Below are positions 1 to 5,787 of a DNA stretch of 6,190 nucleotides, one piece after another; within the stretch, counting starts at the first letter, position 1; each line of letters starts with the position of its first letter. The translations under genes and the position numbers were made by a program. The notes under the pieces were generated by a model. It was not told where the DNA came from. It saw nothing but the letters and a program-made list of their open reading frames with translations, and did no database searches. The DNA is taken from NCBI GenBank assembly GCA_002473165.1, contig DKSD01000013.1, forward strand, positions 1 through 6,190, read 5' to 3'. This DNA comes from Succinatimonas sp. UBA7265. GTDB taxonomy: Bacteria > Pseudomonadota > Gammaproteobacteria > Enterobacterales > Succinivibrionaceae.

Positions 1-177
1 TAAAATTTACTGATCACTGTCGGTTATATACCTAATTCAGCACAATTTCGGCCTGCAGGCGCCCCGGCTTTTGCGTATGAAAGGAGGATATAAAACTGCG
101 TGGACAGGTCAATCCGCTCAGATCGCACACTGTTAACACAGGTGGCCGTACAGAAATGCTGCCACCGGGAATTTGAA

Positions 178-219
178 ACTTATGATCGGCACTCTGCCAT
201 TCCATGATTTGTCATAAGT
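178..219. repeat. 8-bp inverted repeat ACTTATGA / TCATAAGT
   Basis: ACTTATGA at 178-185 is perfectly repeated in inverted orientation as TCATAAGT at 212-219, with 26 bases between. The interior contains a small GGCA/TGCC hairpin. It could be a degenerate element end, a binding site or chance; nothing else supports a mobile element. Confidence 0.3.
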
Positions 220-228
220 ATAATCACG

Positions 229-254
229 ATTAGTATAATTATAATTGTACTAAT
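229..254. repeat. AT-rich dyad just beyond the pseI stop codon
   Basis: The arms are 229-240 and 243-254 (12 bp with one mismatch that can form a G-T pair), separated by AT. The dyad lies 4 nt beyond the pseI stop codon in the direction of pseI transcription. It has almost no GC pairs, so it would be a poor intrinsic terminator. It contains TATAAT at 234-239, and a second TATAAT lies at 219-224, exactly 15 bp away in the same AGTATAAT context. A plus-strand promoter reading into pseI antisense is possible (TTGTCA at 209-214, 19 bp upstream of the second box), but the spacing is long. Confidence 0.35.
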
Positions 255-257
255 TTA

Positions 258-1280
258 TCATTCAAAATCAGCAGGATTAAGCGGGATCATCCCCTCAAGA
301 TCGTGTTTGGCTTTTTTCCCGAGAACCTGCGGCAAAAGATAAGGCGGCAGCCCCAGTCCCGGGCGCACCACCTTCACATCCTCCTCCCTGAGAACCTCGC
401 CTGCCTTCAATGGCTTCACGAGATAGACGCTGCGCCTGCCAAGGCGATCTCCCTCCTCGTCTGCGCGCACCGGCAGCGTTTCCTCGCCCAGCCCTGCGGC
501 CACGGCCGCGGTGTCGCGCGCGAGCATTTTGAGATCCTCAGGGGTCATGGAGAAGGCTACGTCAACGCTGCCGCGGGAGCGATCGTCGGTAAAGTGCTTT
601 TCGATCATGTCAGCGCCCAGCGCCGTTGCCGCGAGATCGGCTGCATCGCCCAAAGCGTGGTTTGAGAGTCCGGCTTTGCAGCCGTAGCGCTTTTTAAAAA
701 ACGGGATGGTCCTGAGGTTAAAGCGCGAGACCTCGGCAGGATAGCGGCTCTCGCAGTGCAGCAGCGTCAGATCCGTGCACCCGCCTGCAAGCGCGGCCTC
801 CACGGCTCTGTCAACTTCCTCGATGCTCGCCAGGCCCGTTGAGATCACCATCGGTTTTTTGGCCTCGGCGCACAGGCGGATAAACTGCGGCCAGTTGAGC
901 TCAAACGAGGCTATCTTGTAGCGCGGGCAGCCTGAGGCCTCCAGCGCCTCAAAATCCTCAGGGCCAAAGGGGGAGGAGAACAGCGCGATCCCGCACTCTC
1001 GCGCATGGTTAAACAGCGGCTGCATCCACTCGCGCGGCGTTTTGGCTTTCTTATAAAGCTCATAAAGGCTCTGGCCTTTCCACAGCCCCCCTGAGATCAT
1101 GAATTCGCTTCTGCGGCAGTCAAGCGTCAGGGAATCCTCGGTATAGGTCTGGATCTTGACGGCATCGGCGCCGCTGGCGGCGGCGAGATCCATAAGCATG
1201 AGTTCGCGCTCCAGCGATCCCTCATGGTTTCCTGACAGCTCGGCTACGATCTCCGGGCGTTTTGCGCGGCGCTCGTTCAT
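258..1280 (-). CDS. pseI: Pseudaminic acid synthase (NeuB/SAF family)
   Basis: The protein has 340 aa, the usual size for PseI. This enzyme condenses phosphoenolpyruvate with 6-deoxy-AltdiNAc in the cytoplasm to give pseudaminic acid, a nonulosonic sugar used on flagellin or surface polysaccharide. Residues 10-245 form the NeuB-like barrel: AELSGNHEG (13-21), GADAVKIQTY (37-46), YKIASFE (121-127), VISTG (145-149), LLHCESRYPA (173-182) and IEKHFTDDRS (226-235). The stretch around 59-85, with GLWKGQSLYELY and TPREW, is the feature that points to PseI rather than sialic acid (NeuB) or legionaminic acid synthase. A SAF/antifreeze-like domain fills about 280-338. Oddities are SNHALG at 206-211, where the family usually has SDHTLG, and HCES where a T usually follows the C. 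The ATG at 1280 has a clean GAGGAG ribosome binding site 5 nt upstream. No other pse gene is in the window, so the pathway must be completed elsewhere. The family call is strong; substrate specificity is inferred. Confidence 0.87.
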   Translation of the reverse strand: MNERRAKRPEIVAELSGNHEGSLERELMLMDLAAASGADAVKIQTYTEDSLTLDCRRSEFMISGGLWKGQSLYELYKKAKTPREWMQPLFNHARECGIALFSSPFGPEDFEALEASGCPRYKIASFELNWPQFIRLCAEAKKPMVISTGLASIEEVDRAVEAALAGGCTDLTLLHCESRYPAEVSRFNLRTIPFFKKRYGCKAGLSNHALGDAADLAATALGADMIEKHFTDDRSRGSVDVAFSMTPEDLKMLARDTAAVAAGLGEETLPVRADEEGDRLGRRSVYLVKPLKAGEVLREEDVKVVRPGLGLPPYLLPQVLGKKAKHDLEGMIPLNPADFE

Positions 1281-1302
1281 GACAGCTCCTCAAAATTTTG
1301 CA

Positions 1303-1315
1303 TACACAATTTATA
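1303..1315 (-). promoter_or_regulatory. Candidate pseI promoter -10 element
   Basis: TATAAA reads on the minus strand at 1315-1310, predicting a start near 1303, about 22 nt before the pseI ATG and just ahead of the GAGGAG site at 1291-1286. There is no recognisable -35 box at 16-18 bp spacing, so the promoter would be weak or activator-dependent. The imperfect palindrome at 1331-1348 lies over the -35 position. Confidence 0.35.
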
Positions 1316-1330
1316 TTTCGGCATTTTTGA

Positions 1331-1348
1331 GCGGGATTTAAATCCTGC
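1331..1348. promoter_or_regulatory. Palindrome around GGATTTAAATCC, possible operator
   Basis: GGATTTAAATCC at 1334-1345 is a perfect 12-bp palindrome, extended to 18 bp (1331-1348) with one mismatched pair. Its centre is about 36 bp upstream of the predicted pseI start, where a regulator could control pseI. The regulator is unknown, and a 12-bp AT-centred palindrome can also arise by chance. Confidence 0.3.
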
Positions 1349-1415
1349 GCCCTCGCAAAATGACCGCTGTGGCGAAGGGAATAAAGCGAGATCCCGCGCA
1401 CAAAGCGTTTATTTT

Positions 1416-1465
1416 TGTGAACCAGGTCACACGTTGCGTTTTTTAAATGTCCTATACAAGATAGA
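1416..1465 (+). promoter_or_regulatory. CRP-type site and class II-like promoter
   Basis: TGTGA at 1416-1420 and TCACA at 1427-1431 are separated by exactly 6 bases, a perfect match to the core of the cAMP receptor protein site. On the plus strand TATACA lies at 1453-1458. This predicts a start near 1465, about 41.5 bp from the centre of the CRP site, which is the geometry of class II CRP-activated promoters, where CRP overlaps the -35 position. The promoter points at the gene at 1546, leaving a leader of about 80 nt. The same test in the pseI direction gives no -10 at the class I or class II distance. The motif is seen directly; CRP control is inferred. Confidence 0.65.
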
Positions 1466-1545
1466 GACGTAAAAGCGTCGGTCATTTTGTCTAAAATAAC
1501 TCAATTTTCCGCCGTACCCCCGGCCTCCAGGGAGATCGCCGCCAC

Positions 1546-2256
1546 ATGCGCGCCACTGTGTTAAAACAGCTTGCCAGCAACCGGATCCTTTGCGACTGCG
1601 AAGGGATCGTCACGCCCGCGCTGTGGCTTGGAGGCACTCCGGCGCATGAAGGCGATGAAGCCGAGGTGCGCTTTGAAAACCCCGGGATCCCCGTGGTGAT
1701 CGCAATCAGGAAACCTGGCTTCGGGCAAAAATACGGCATCCGCGCTTTTAAAGAAGCGGCGCCTGCCGGGCTTAAGATCGCGGAGTCGACGCGCGAGGTC
1801 ATGGTCTGCGGCGAGGGCTGCACTCCCAGCGAGGCCTATGAGGCCATGTGCGCGCTGGCGCAGCGCATCGGCGCGAACACCGTGCTGGAGCTCAAGATGC
1901 AGGCTGTAAGCCGCACCCGCTTCAACCGCGGCGTGCTCTACCGCTTTATGGGCTGGCCTGCCGTGTCCGCTGCCGCAGAGGGGGCGCCTGAGGGGCATCT
2001 GCACATTGAGATCGTAAGGGCGCGCTCAGGCTCGCCAAACCGCGCCCTGGCAGTCAGGTTGCGCACTTGCATGATGGCCGGGCTTTTGGCGGGCATTCCG
2101 GCGATCGTTGCCTACAGCACCGCCAAATCCGAAACCGGAATGGGGTTATTTATCTGCCTGCTCGGCGTAGTCTTCACCGCCGTCTCCTGCTTCAGGCTCT
2201 TCCCCAGGCAGCGGCGCAGTTTCCTGCTGCGCGGAAATCGCACTCTGACCGTTTAA
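1546..2256 (+). CDS. Uncharacterised protein with two C-terminal membrane helices
   Basis: The protein has 236 aa and I do not recognise the family. Residues 1-60 look like a small beta-rich domain (ATVLKQLASNRILCDCEG, then HEGDEAEVRFENPGIPVVIA). Residues 85-140 look alpha/beta and hold a cysteine-containing piece, VMVCGEGCTPSEAYEAMC, followed by IGANTVLELKMQ. Two hydrophobic helices at about 173-190 and 199-216 are joined by a short polar loop, and the end is basic (RQRRS), so the soluble part and the tail are probably both cytoplasmic. The codons are ordinary GC-rich ones, which favours this frame over the opposite strand. The ATG at 1546 is the first possible start after a stop at 1492 in the same frame; the best ribosome binding site, AGGGAG, lies 10-11 nt upstream, a little far. 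The CRP-type promoter upstream suggests control by carbon status. The last 111 nt overlap the convergent DUF945 gene. Coding status is likely; function unknown. Confidence 0.7.
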   Translation: MRATVLKQLASNRILCDCEGIVTPALWLGGTPAHEGDEAEVRFENPGIPVVIAIRKPGFGQKYGIRAFKEAAPAGLKIAESTREVMVCGEGCTPSEAYEAMCALAQRIGANTVLELKMQAVSRTRFNRGVLYRFMGWPAVSAAAEGAPEGHLHIEIVRARSGSPNRALAVRLRTCMMAGLLAGIPAIVAYSTAKSETGMGLFICLLGVVFTAVSCFRLFPRQRRSFLLRGNRTLTV

Positions 2257-3582
2257 GGTCAGCTCGCCGTCCCTTAACACCGCCTTCGTCCTGAGCATGT
2301 CGCCCTGCTGGGTGAACATGCCGCTGCTCAGCGCCTGGGCAAACTCATCCTCATAGCCGTCCTCGGCAAGTTTCCTGACAAACTCGCGCGAGGCCGCGGC
2401 GTTGATCTCCGCCCGCACCGACTGCGGCTTTAAAGCCTTGCGGTCAAGCTGCGCCTGGGCAAGGCCTGAGAGCTTAACCTCAGAGCCTTCATGGGAGAAC
2501 GAGAAATCCTCAAGGCGCAGCTTCAAAGGCGAAGACACGGCCGCAAAGGCCGCCTCAAGCGCCGCCTTACCGGCGTCGTTCTCAGTTCCTTCTTTATCCC
2601 GGGATGGAGCCTTTGATGAGGCTTTTAAGAGCGCCTGCGGGTTCAGCTCTGAGACCGAGCCTTTGAACTTTAACGAGTCAAAGCTCCACATCGGGATCAT
2701 CCGGCTCTCGCGCACTTTGGGGAAACCGAAAGCAAAAGAGCCGTTCAGTGAGGCTTCAAGCATGCCAAAGCCGCCGCGGCTTTCCTCAAAGCCAAAGCCC
2801 AGCACGGGCTTCGTGAACAGGAAACCGTCGCGCAGGCTGGGATCGCGCACTTTGTCATCAGGGGAAAAACCGATGAGGTAGATGGTGGAGGCGTCGGCGC
2901 TGAGCTCGTCTGCGGCGATCGTGCCGGAAAGCCCCTTTAAACGGTGCCCCTCAAGCGCAGGCTTTAACTGCCCGTGCAGCTTTTTTAAGTTCAGCGTGTA
3001 GGCGGCGCGGCCTGAGTAGACTTTAGGCGAACGGCACTCCGCACCCTCCGAGGAGAAAGCCACGGTGAGATCTTTGGCGGCGTTCACACTGAAATCGGCC
3101 CGGCTCTCCCCGACATTGCAGGTGCCGTCGGCAACCGGCAGCTCAAAAGCCCCGGCGTTAACGCTGCCTGAGAGCGTCAGCGACGCAGGCGAGAGCGCAA
3201 ACGTGCCGCCTAACGGCGGCAGCTCTTTTAAAAGCGGCCTGCCGAAATCGTCGAGGTTGCCCGATCCCGGCACGCGGGTGAACGTGCCGCTGACGCCGCT
3301 CACTCCGATATGCGCCTCATATTTCACAACAAAGGAAACATTCCGTTGTCCGAGCACCCCGTTTTTAGGGGCGTAATTTACCTCGATTGCACCTTTTTTC
3401 GTGAGCACGCCGCTGCCCTTTGAGACCTGCGAGAGCGTAAGCCCCGGGACTTTTGAGGAAACCTTGTTCAGGATCGCGCCCGTCTTGCTGTCGATGACGA
3501 TGCTGGCAACCGTCATCAGCACCACAAGCAGCGTGAGCAGCACCAACAAGACTATGAGCACCCATTTCAGCGCTCTTTTCAT
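2146..3582 (-). CDS. YdgA-like DUF945 family envelope protein
   Basis: The protein has 478 aa, close to E. coli YdgA (about 500 aa). A short basic start (MKRALKW) is followed by one long hydrophobic helix, about residues 7-29, acting as an inner-membrane anchor or uncleaved signal. The remainder is a long beta-rich region probably facing the periplasm. The DUF945-like pattern is visible at the C terminus: a helical segment with EDGYEDEFAQALSSGMF, then LRDGELTLNGQSAIS (about 436-450). An acidic tail rich in E, D, G and P closes the protein (about 455-478). The family's molecular role is not established. The ATG at 3582 lies 9 nt after the tyrA stop, and its GGAGGG ribosome binding site overlaps that stop codon, so translation is probably coupled to tyrA. 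Its final 111 nt are antisense to the gene at 1546-2256. The family call rests on general pattern and is less certain than that of its neighbours. Confidence 0.7.
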   Translation of the reverse strand: MKRALKWVLIVLLVLLTLLVVLMTVASIVIDSKTGAILNKVSSKVPGLTLSQVSKGSGVLTKKGAIEVNYAPKNGVLGQRNVSFVVKYEAHIGVSGVSGTFTRVPGSGNLDDFGRPLLKELPPLGGTFALSPASLTLSGSVNAGAFELPVADGTCNVGESRADFSVNAAKDLTVAFSSEGAECRSPKVYSGRAAYTLNLKKLHGQLKPALEGHRLKGLSGTIAADELSADASTIYLIGFSPDDKVRDPSLRDGFLFTKPVLGFGFEESRGGFGMLEASLNGSFAFGFPKVRESRMIPMWSFDSLKFKGSVSELNPQALLKASSKAPSRDKEGTENDAGKAALEAAFAAVSSPLKLRLEDFSFSHEGSEVKLSGLAQAQLDRKALKPQSVRAEINAAASREFVRKLAEDGYEDEFAQALSSGMFTQQGDMLRTKAVLRDGELTLNGQSAISAQQETAPLPGEEPEAGDGGEDYAEQADK

Positions 3583-3591
3583 ATGCCCTCC

Positions 3592-4710
3592 TCAGCGCTC
3601 GTCCTGCAGCTTGGCCAAAAGCGAGCCGCTTTCCTTTAAAAAGCGCTCCGCGTAAGGCCCGAAGTACTCGCGTGCCTTGAGGAAGCGCTGCTCGAACGCG
3701 GCTGCGTCTGATTTGAGGATGACGTCAAGCTCCGGCTTTAGCGCCTCCATATAAGAAGAGACCAGATCGCGGTTGCGCTGCGATGACATGATGATGTCCG
3801 CGTACAGGCGCGGATCCTGGGCAAAGAGCCTGCCGACCAACATGAGCTCGAGGCGGTAGATGGGAGAGCTCAGCTCGAGGATGCGGTGCAGATCCGGATG
3901 CAGCGAGGCGAGGAACACGCCGTAGGCGTAAGTGGTGAAATGCCGCAGCGCCTGGATGATGCTCATGGCCTTGTCATGCTCGTCAGCGCCGCATTCCGTG
4001 ACCCGGGCGCCCCACAGCGCGAGCTGCTTCCGCAAAAAAGCGGTGCGCTCGGGGAAACGGGCGCTCACCGTGACCACGACCTGCTTTACGAGGTTTGGCA
4101 CGTCCGGCCCGAACATCGGGTGCAGCCCGATGACCGGCCCGCGGTGCACTGAAAGCATCTTGCGGACCACCGGGCCTTTAACCGAGGTCAGATCGCACAG
4201 CAACATGTCCTCGCGCAAATACGGCGCAGCCTGATCGAGGATCTTTTCCGTGATGTCTATGGGCACGGTCACCATGACGATTTTGGCGTTTTTAAAGTGC
4301 TCGGCAGCCTGATCCCAGCCGCGATGGCCAAAGGAGATCACTTTATAGCCCGAGGCCTCAAAGTACCTCGTAAAGATCTTTCCCATGCCGCCGTTGCCGC
4401 CGATGATCACCACGTCGCCGTCCGTCTCAAGCAGCCTCGGATAAGCGCCGATCCCTGAGCTCTGGTAGCTCTCGCGCAGGATGCGGCGCACGAGATCCGA
4501 GGCCAGCCCTTTGGGCAGCCCCAGCCGCGCGGCCATCTCCTCGCGGCTTTTGGCAAGGTAGCTCTCGCGCTCGGAGCTCCAGGCGGCGTCACGGCTTGCG
4601 CATTTAACCTTTGCGGCCTGGGCCACCAGTTCCTGGCGGCGGGCGATGAGCGCGAGGATCTCCTCGTCCGCCTCATCTATCCTGGCGCGCAGTTTTTCAA
4701 GATCGGTCAT
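3592..4710 (-). CDS. tyrA: T-protein: bifunctional chorismate mutase / prephenate dehydrogenase
   Basis: The protein has 372 aa, nearly the length of E. coli TyrA (373). It converts chorismate to prephenate and then oxidises prephenate with NAD+ to 4-hydroxyphenylpyruvate, the precursor of tyrosine, in the cytoplasm. Residues 1-85 are the AroQ-type mutase: LRARIDEAD (7-15), RRQELV (24-29), K36 and ERE (47-49) hold the expected Arg/Lys/Glu positions. The NAD-binding loop is GGNGGMG (104-110), VTVPI is at 147-151, and GLHPMFGPD (195-203) contains catalytic His197, the same number as in E. coli. QALRHF carries His257, linked in E. coli to tyrosine feedback, and SSPIYRLEL...GRLFAQDP carries Arg286 and Arg294. 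All key positions look intact, so the enzyme should be active. The ATG at 4710 is preceded by a hairpin whose 3' arm contains the only visible ribosome binding site (GAGG, 10 nt upstream). No TyrR-like operator was seen. It sits between mlaA and the DUF945 gene. Confidence 0.96.
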   Translation of the reverse strand: MTDLEKLRARIDEADEEILALIARRQELVAQAAKVKCASRDAAWSSERESYLAKSREEMAARLGLPKGLASDLVRRILRESYQSSGIGAYPRLLETDGDVVIIGGNGGMGKIFTRYFEASGYKVISFGHRGWDQAAEHFKNAKIVMVTVPIDITEKILDQAAPYLREDMLLCDLTSVKGPVVRKMLSVHRGPVIGLHPMFGPDVPNLVKQVVVTVSARFPERTAFLRKQLALWGARVTECGADEHDKAMSIIQALRHFTTYAYGVFLASLHPDLHRILELSSPIYRLELMLVGRLFAQDPRLYADIIMSSQRNRDLVSSYMEALKPELDVILKSDAAAFEQRFLKAREYFGPYAERFLKESGSLLAKLQDER

Positions 4711-4715
4711 CGGCT

Positions 4716-4746
4716 AAAAGCCTCGGGCGCCAAGGCGCCCGAGGCT
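4716..4746 (-). terminator. Intrinsic terminator after mlaA, overlapping the tyrA ribosome binding site
   Basis: AGCCTCGGGCGCC (4719-4731) pairs perfectly with 4734-4746, giving a GC-rich stem of up to 13 bp with a tiny loop. On the minus strand it is followed by a run of four T. It lies 30 nt past the mlaA stop codon, a normal place for a terminator, but only 8 nt before the tyrA ATG. The GAGG that would serve as the tyrA ribosome binding site (4724-4721) is inside the 3' arm of the stem. The short T-run may make termination partial. On the plus strand no T-run follows. Confidence 0.7.
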
Positions 4747-4776
4747 CTCCGTATTAAGCGTTAAACAGGGAAAAGA

Positions 4777-5607
4777 TCACTGGGAGTCGATCTCGTCCAT
4801 GAAGGAATCATCCACGCCCTGCCCTTCTTTCTGGGTGTCTTTGAGCGCGGCTTCAGGATCCACCAGGCCCTGCTCATGGGCAAGCCACACCTGGCGCATC
4901 GTAGCGTAGGGATCGACAGAGTCGTCGATGAACTTTTCCTGCGGGATAAGCTGGGCGCGCTCATGGATGCCTTCAATGAGATAGCAGGCGGCCGTGATGA
5001 AAGGCTCGTTGATTAAGAAGGTGTACCATCTGTCAGCCGCGGCGCCGTGGATGGAGCGCTCGCTGGCCGGGCCGTAGAACGGCACCATCAGATATTCGCC
5101 CTGATCGACGCCGGCACGCCCCATGACCGTGGTCATCTTCATCGGATGCTTTTCAAGCCCCATGCGGCTGGCAGGATCCCAAAGGCCCAAAAGACCTACG
5201 GTGGAGTTTATGAGGAAGCGGGCAAAAGAGGTCGCGCTGTCGGCAAACTGCCCTAAGAGCAGGTTGTTTGTAATATTGTTGATCTCAGAGATGTTTGAGA
5301 AGAAGTTGCCCACCCCGTCCTGCACCGGCTGCGGCAGATGGGCGTACCCGTGAGCCACAGGCCTTAAGAAATAGCGGTCGAGGGCGTAATAGTCGATCGC
5401 CCAGCCGACATAGCGGTTGGCAGGCTCTATGCCGTCTATGGAATTGCCAGGCAGGATGGAATACCCATAGCTGTAATCCTGATCCGACAGTTCTTGGTAG
5501 ATCTGGCGCGGGGCCATGGGATTGTAGCTCGAGTGCTGGGCGTAAGCGCCGGAGGCGGCGCACAGCGACAGCGCTGCCGCAGCGGTCAGAATCATCTTTT
5601 TAAGCAT
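4777..5607 (-). CDS. mlaA: MlaA/VacJ-family outer-membrane lipid asymmetry protein
   Basis: The protein has 276 aa from the ATG at 5607 (E. coli MlaA has 251). MlaA is the outer-membrane part of the Mla system, which removes misplaced phospholipids from the outer leaflet and passes them to periplasmic MlaC. Family signatures are clear: EPANRYVGWAIDYYALDRYF (61-80), RPVAHGYAHLPQPVQDGVGN just after, FARFLINSTVGLLGLWDPAS near 120-140, then GEYLMVPFYGP, and IEGIHERAQLI near the end. The signal peptide is MLKKMILTAAAALSLCAASG. It ends in AYA at 21-23, a normal signal peptidase I site. The only cysteine (C16) lies in LSLC, which is a poor lipobox because Leu precedes the Cys, so the usual lipid anchor is doubtful. 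The region 28-58 before the core is longer than in E. coli. I chose ATG 5607 over GTG 5613 because AGAGAGG is well spaced only for the ATG. It is followed by the terminator and tyrA; mlaB-F are not in this window. Confidence 0.92.
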   Translation of the reverse strand: MLKKMILTAAAALSLCAASGAYAQHSSYNPMAPRQIYQELSDQDYSYGYSILPGNSIDGIEPANRYVGWAIDYYALDRYFLRPVAHGYAHLPQPVQDGVGNFFSNISEINNITNNLLLGQFADSATSFARFLINSTVGLLGLWDPASRMGLEKHPMKMTTVMGRAGVDQGEYLMVPFYGPASERSIHGAAADRWYTFLINEPFITAACYLIEGIHERAQLIPQEKFIDDSVDPYATMRQVWLAHEQGLVDPEAALKDTQKEGQGVDDSFMDEIDSQ

Positions 5608-5612
5608 AGGCA

Positions 5613-5633
5613 CCTCTCTTGGTTATTCTACCA
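5613..5633 (-). promoter_or_regulatory. mlaA start region: extended -10 candidate and deciding ribosome binding site
   Basis: On the minus strand TGGTAGAAT (5633-5625) fits an extended -10 box, TGn followed by TAGAAT, and no -35 match is present. The predicted start near 5618 would leave a very short leader. AGAGAGG (5619-5613) then lies 5 nt before the ATG at 5607 and touches the alternative GTG at 5613, so it supports the ATG. The ribosome site is convincing; the promoter is tentative, since a start this close would place that site at the very 5' end. Confidence 0.4.
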
Positions 5634-5697
5634 AATGGAATCAGACCAAAGATTAGGGCTAAGCCTGGGAGCGCCCTTGCAGACAGCGACAGTAGTC

Positions 5698-5734
5698 AAA
5701 AAATTAAGGAGACACCGGCTGCCCGGTGTCTCCT
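5698..5734 (-). terminator. Strong intrinsic terminator for the minus-strand gene at 5823
   Basis: The arms 5707-5718 and 5723-5734 pair perfectly over 12 bp (core GGAGACACCGG) around a 4-nt loop. On the minus strand the stem is followed directly by TTAATTTTTT, the expected U-tract. It insulates mlaA from leftward transcription coming from the small membrane gene. On the plus strand no T-run follows, so it is one-directional. Confidence 0.85.
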
Positions 5735-5758
5735 GTGTTGGTATCAGCTTTGCAGATC

Positions 5759-5787
5759 AGGCGTTTTCAACTTGGTTGAAAACGCCT
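5759..5787. repeat. Second perfect hairpin, 13-bp stem with 3-nt loop
   Basis: AGGCGTTTTCAAC (5759-5771) and GTTGAAAACGCCT (5775-5787) are perfect inverted copies around TTG. No T-run follows on either strand, so it is not a standard terminator. It lies 24 bp from the terminator stem, and both lie after the stop codon of the small membrane gene. It may protect the mRNA 3' end, be part of a small RNA, or bind a protein. Confidence 0.6.

Larger units (their letters stand above)
1..257. other. Non-coding stretch downstream of pseI, no convincing gene
   Basis: No reading frame here resembles a known protein. A strong Shine-Dalgarno-like string, AAAGGAGG, lies at 80-87 on the plus strand. It is followed by a possible GTG start at 100 and an open frame of 35 codons ending at the TGA at 205-207; the peptide resembles nothing I know and the spacing of 12 nt is long, so I do not call it a gene. 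A 19-codon frame from the ATG at 77 is equally weak. GGTGGC at 141-146 and GCCACC at 161-166 can pair, but no T-run follows on either strand. The right part (about 210-257) is very AT-rich. No GC-rich terminator for pseI is visible. Confidence 0.5.

Noticed and set aside
51..60. GCCTGCAGGC palindrome followed by a GC-rich stretch and TTTT
   Set aside because: It cannot form a stem with a real loop ahead of the T-run; a terminator is not supported.
1328..1356. tRNA 3'-end-like pattern (a T-arm-like stem around ATTTAAAT)
   Set aside because: The loop lacks the TTC signature, and no acceptor or anticodon arm can be formed from the sequence before it.
1222..1485. 87-codon minus-strand frame across the pseI start region
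   Set aside because: It overlaps the pseI start in another frame, covers the CRP site, and has no family resemblance.
1561..2004. 147-codon open frame on the minus strand
   Set aside because: It is the antisense shadow of the gene at 1546-2256; its composition is low-complexity Arg/Ala/His-rich and there is no ribosome binding site.
2094..2142. CATTCCGG / CCGGAATG inverted repeat within the plus-strand gene
   Set aside because: The arms are 33 bases apart with no U-tract on either strand; probably coincidental in GC-rich coding DNA.
2245..2262. CTGACC / GGTCAG hairpin at the stop codon of the plus-strand gene
   Set aside because: The stem is only 6 bp with no T-run, and it lies in DUF945 coding sequence (LTLNGQ), so it is better explained by the protein.
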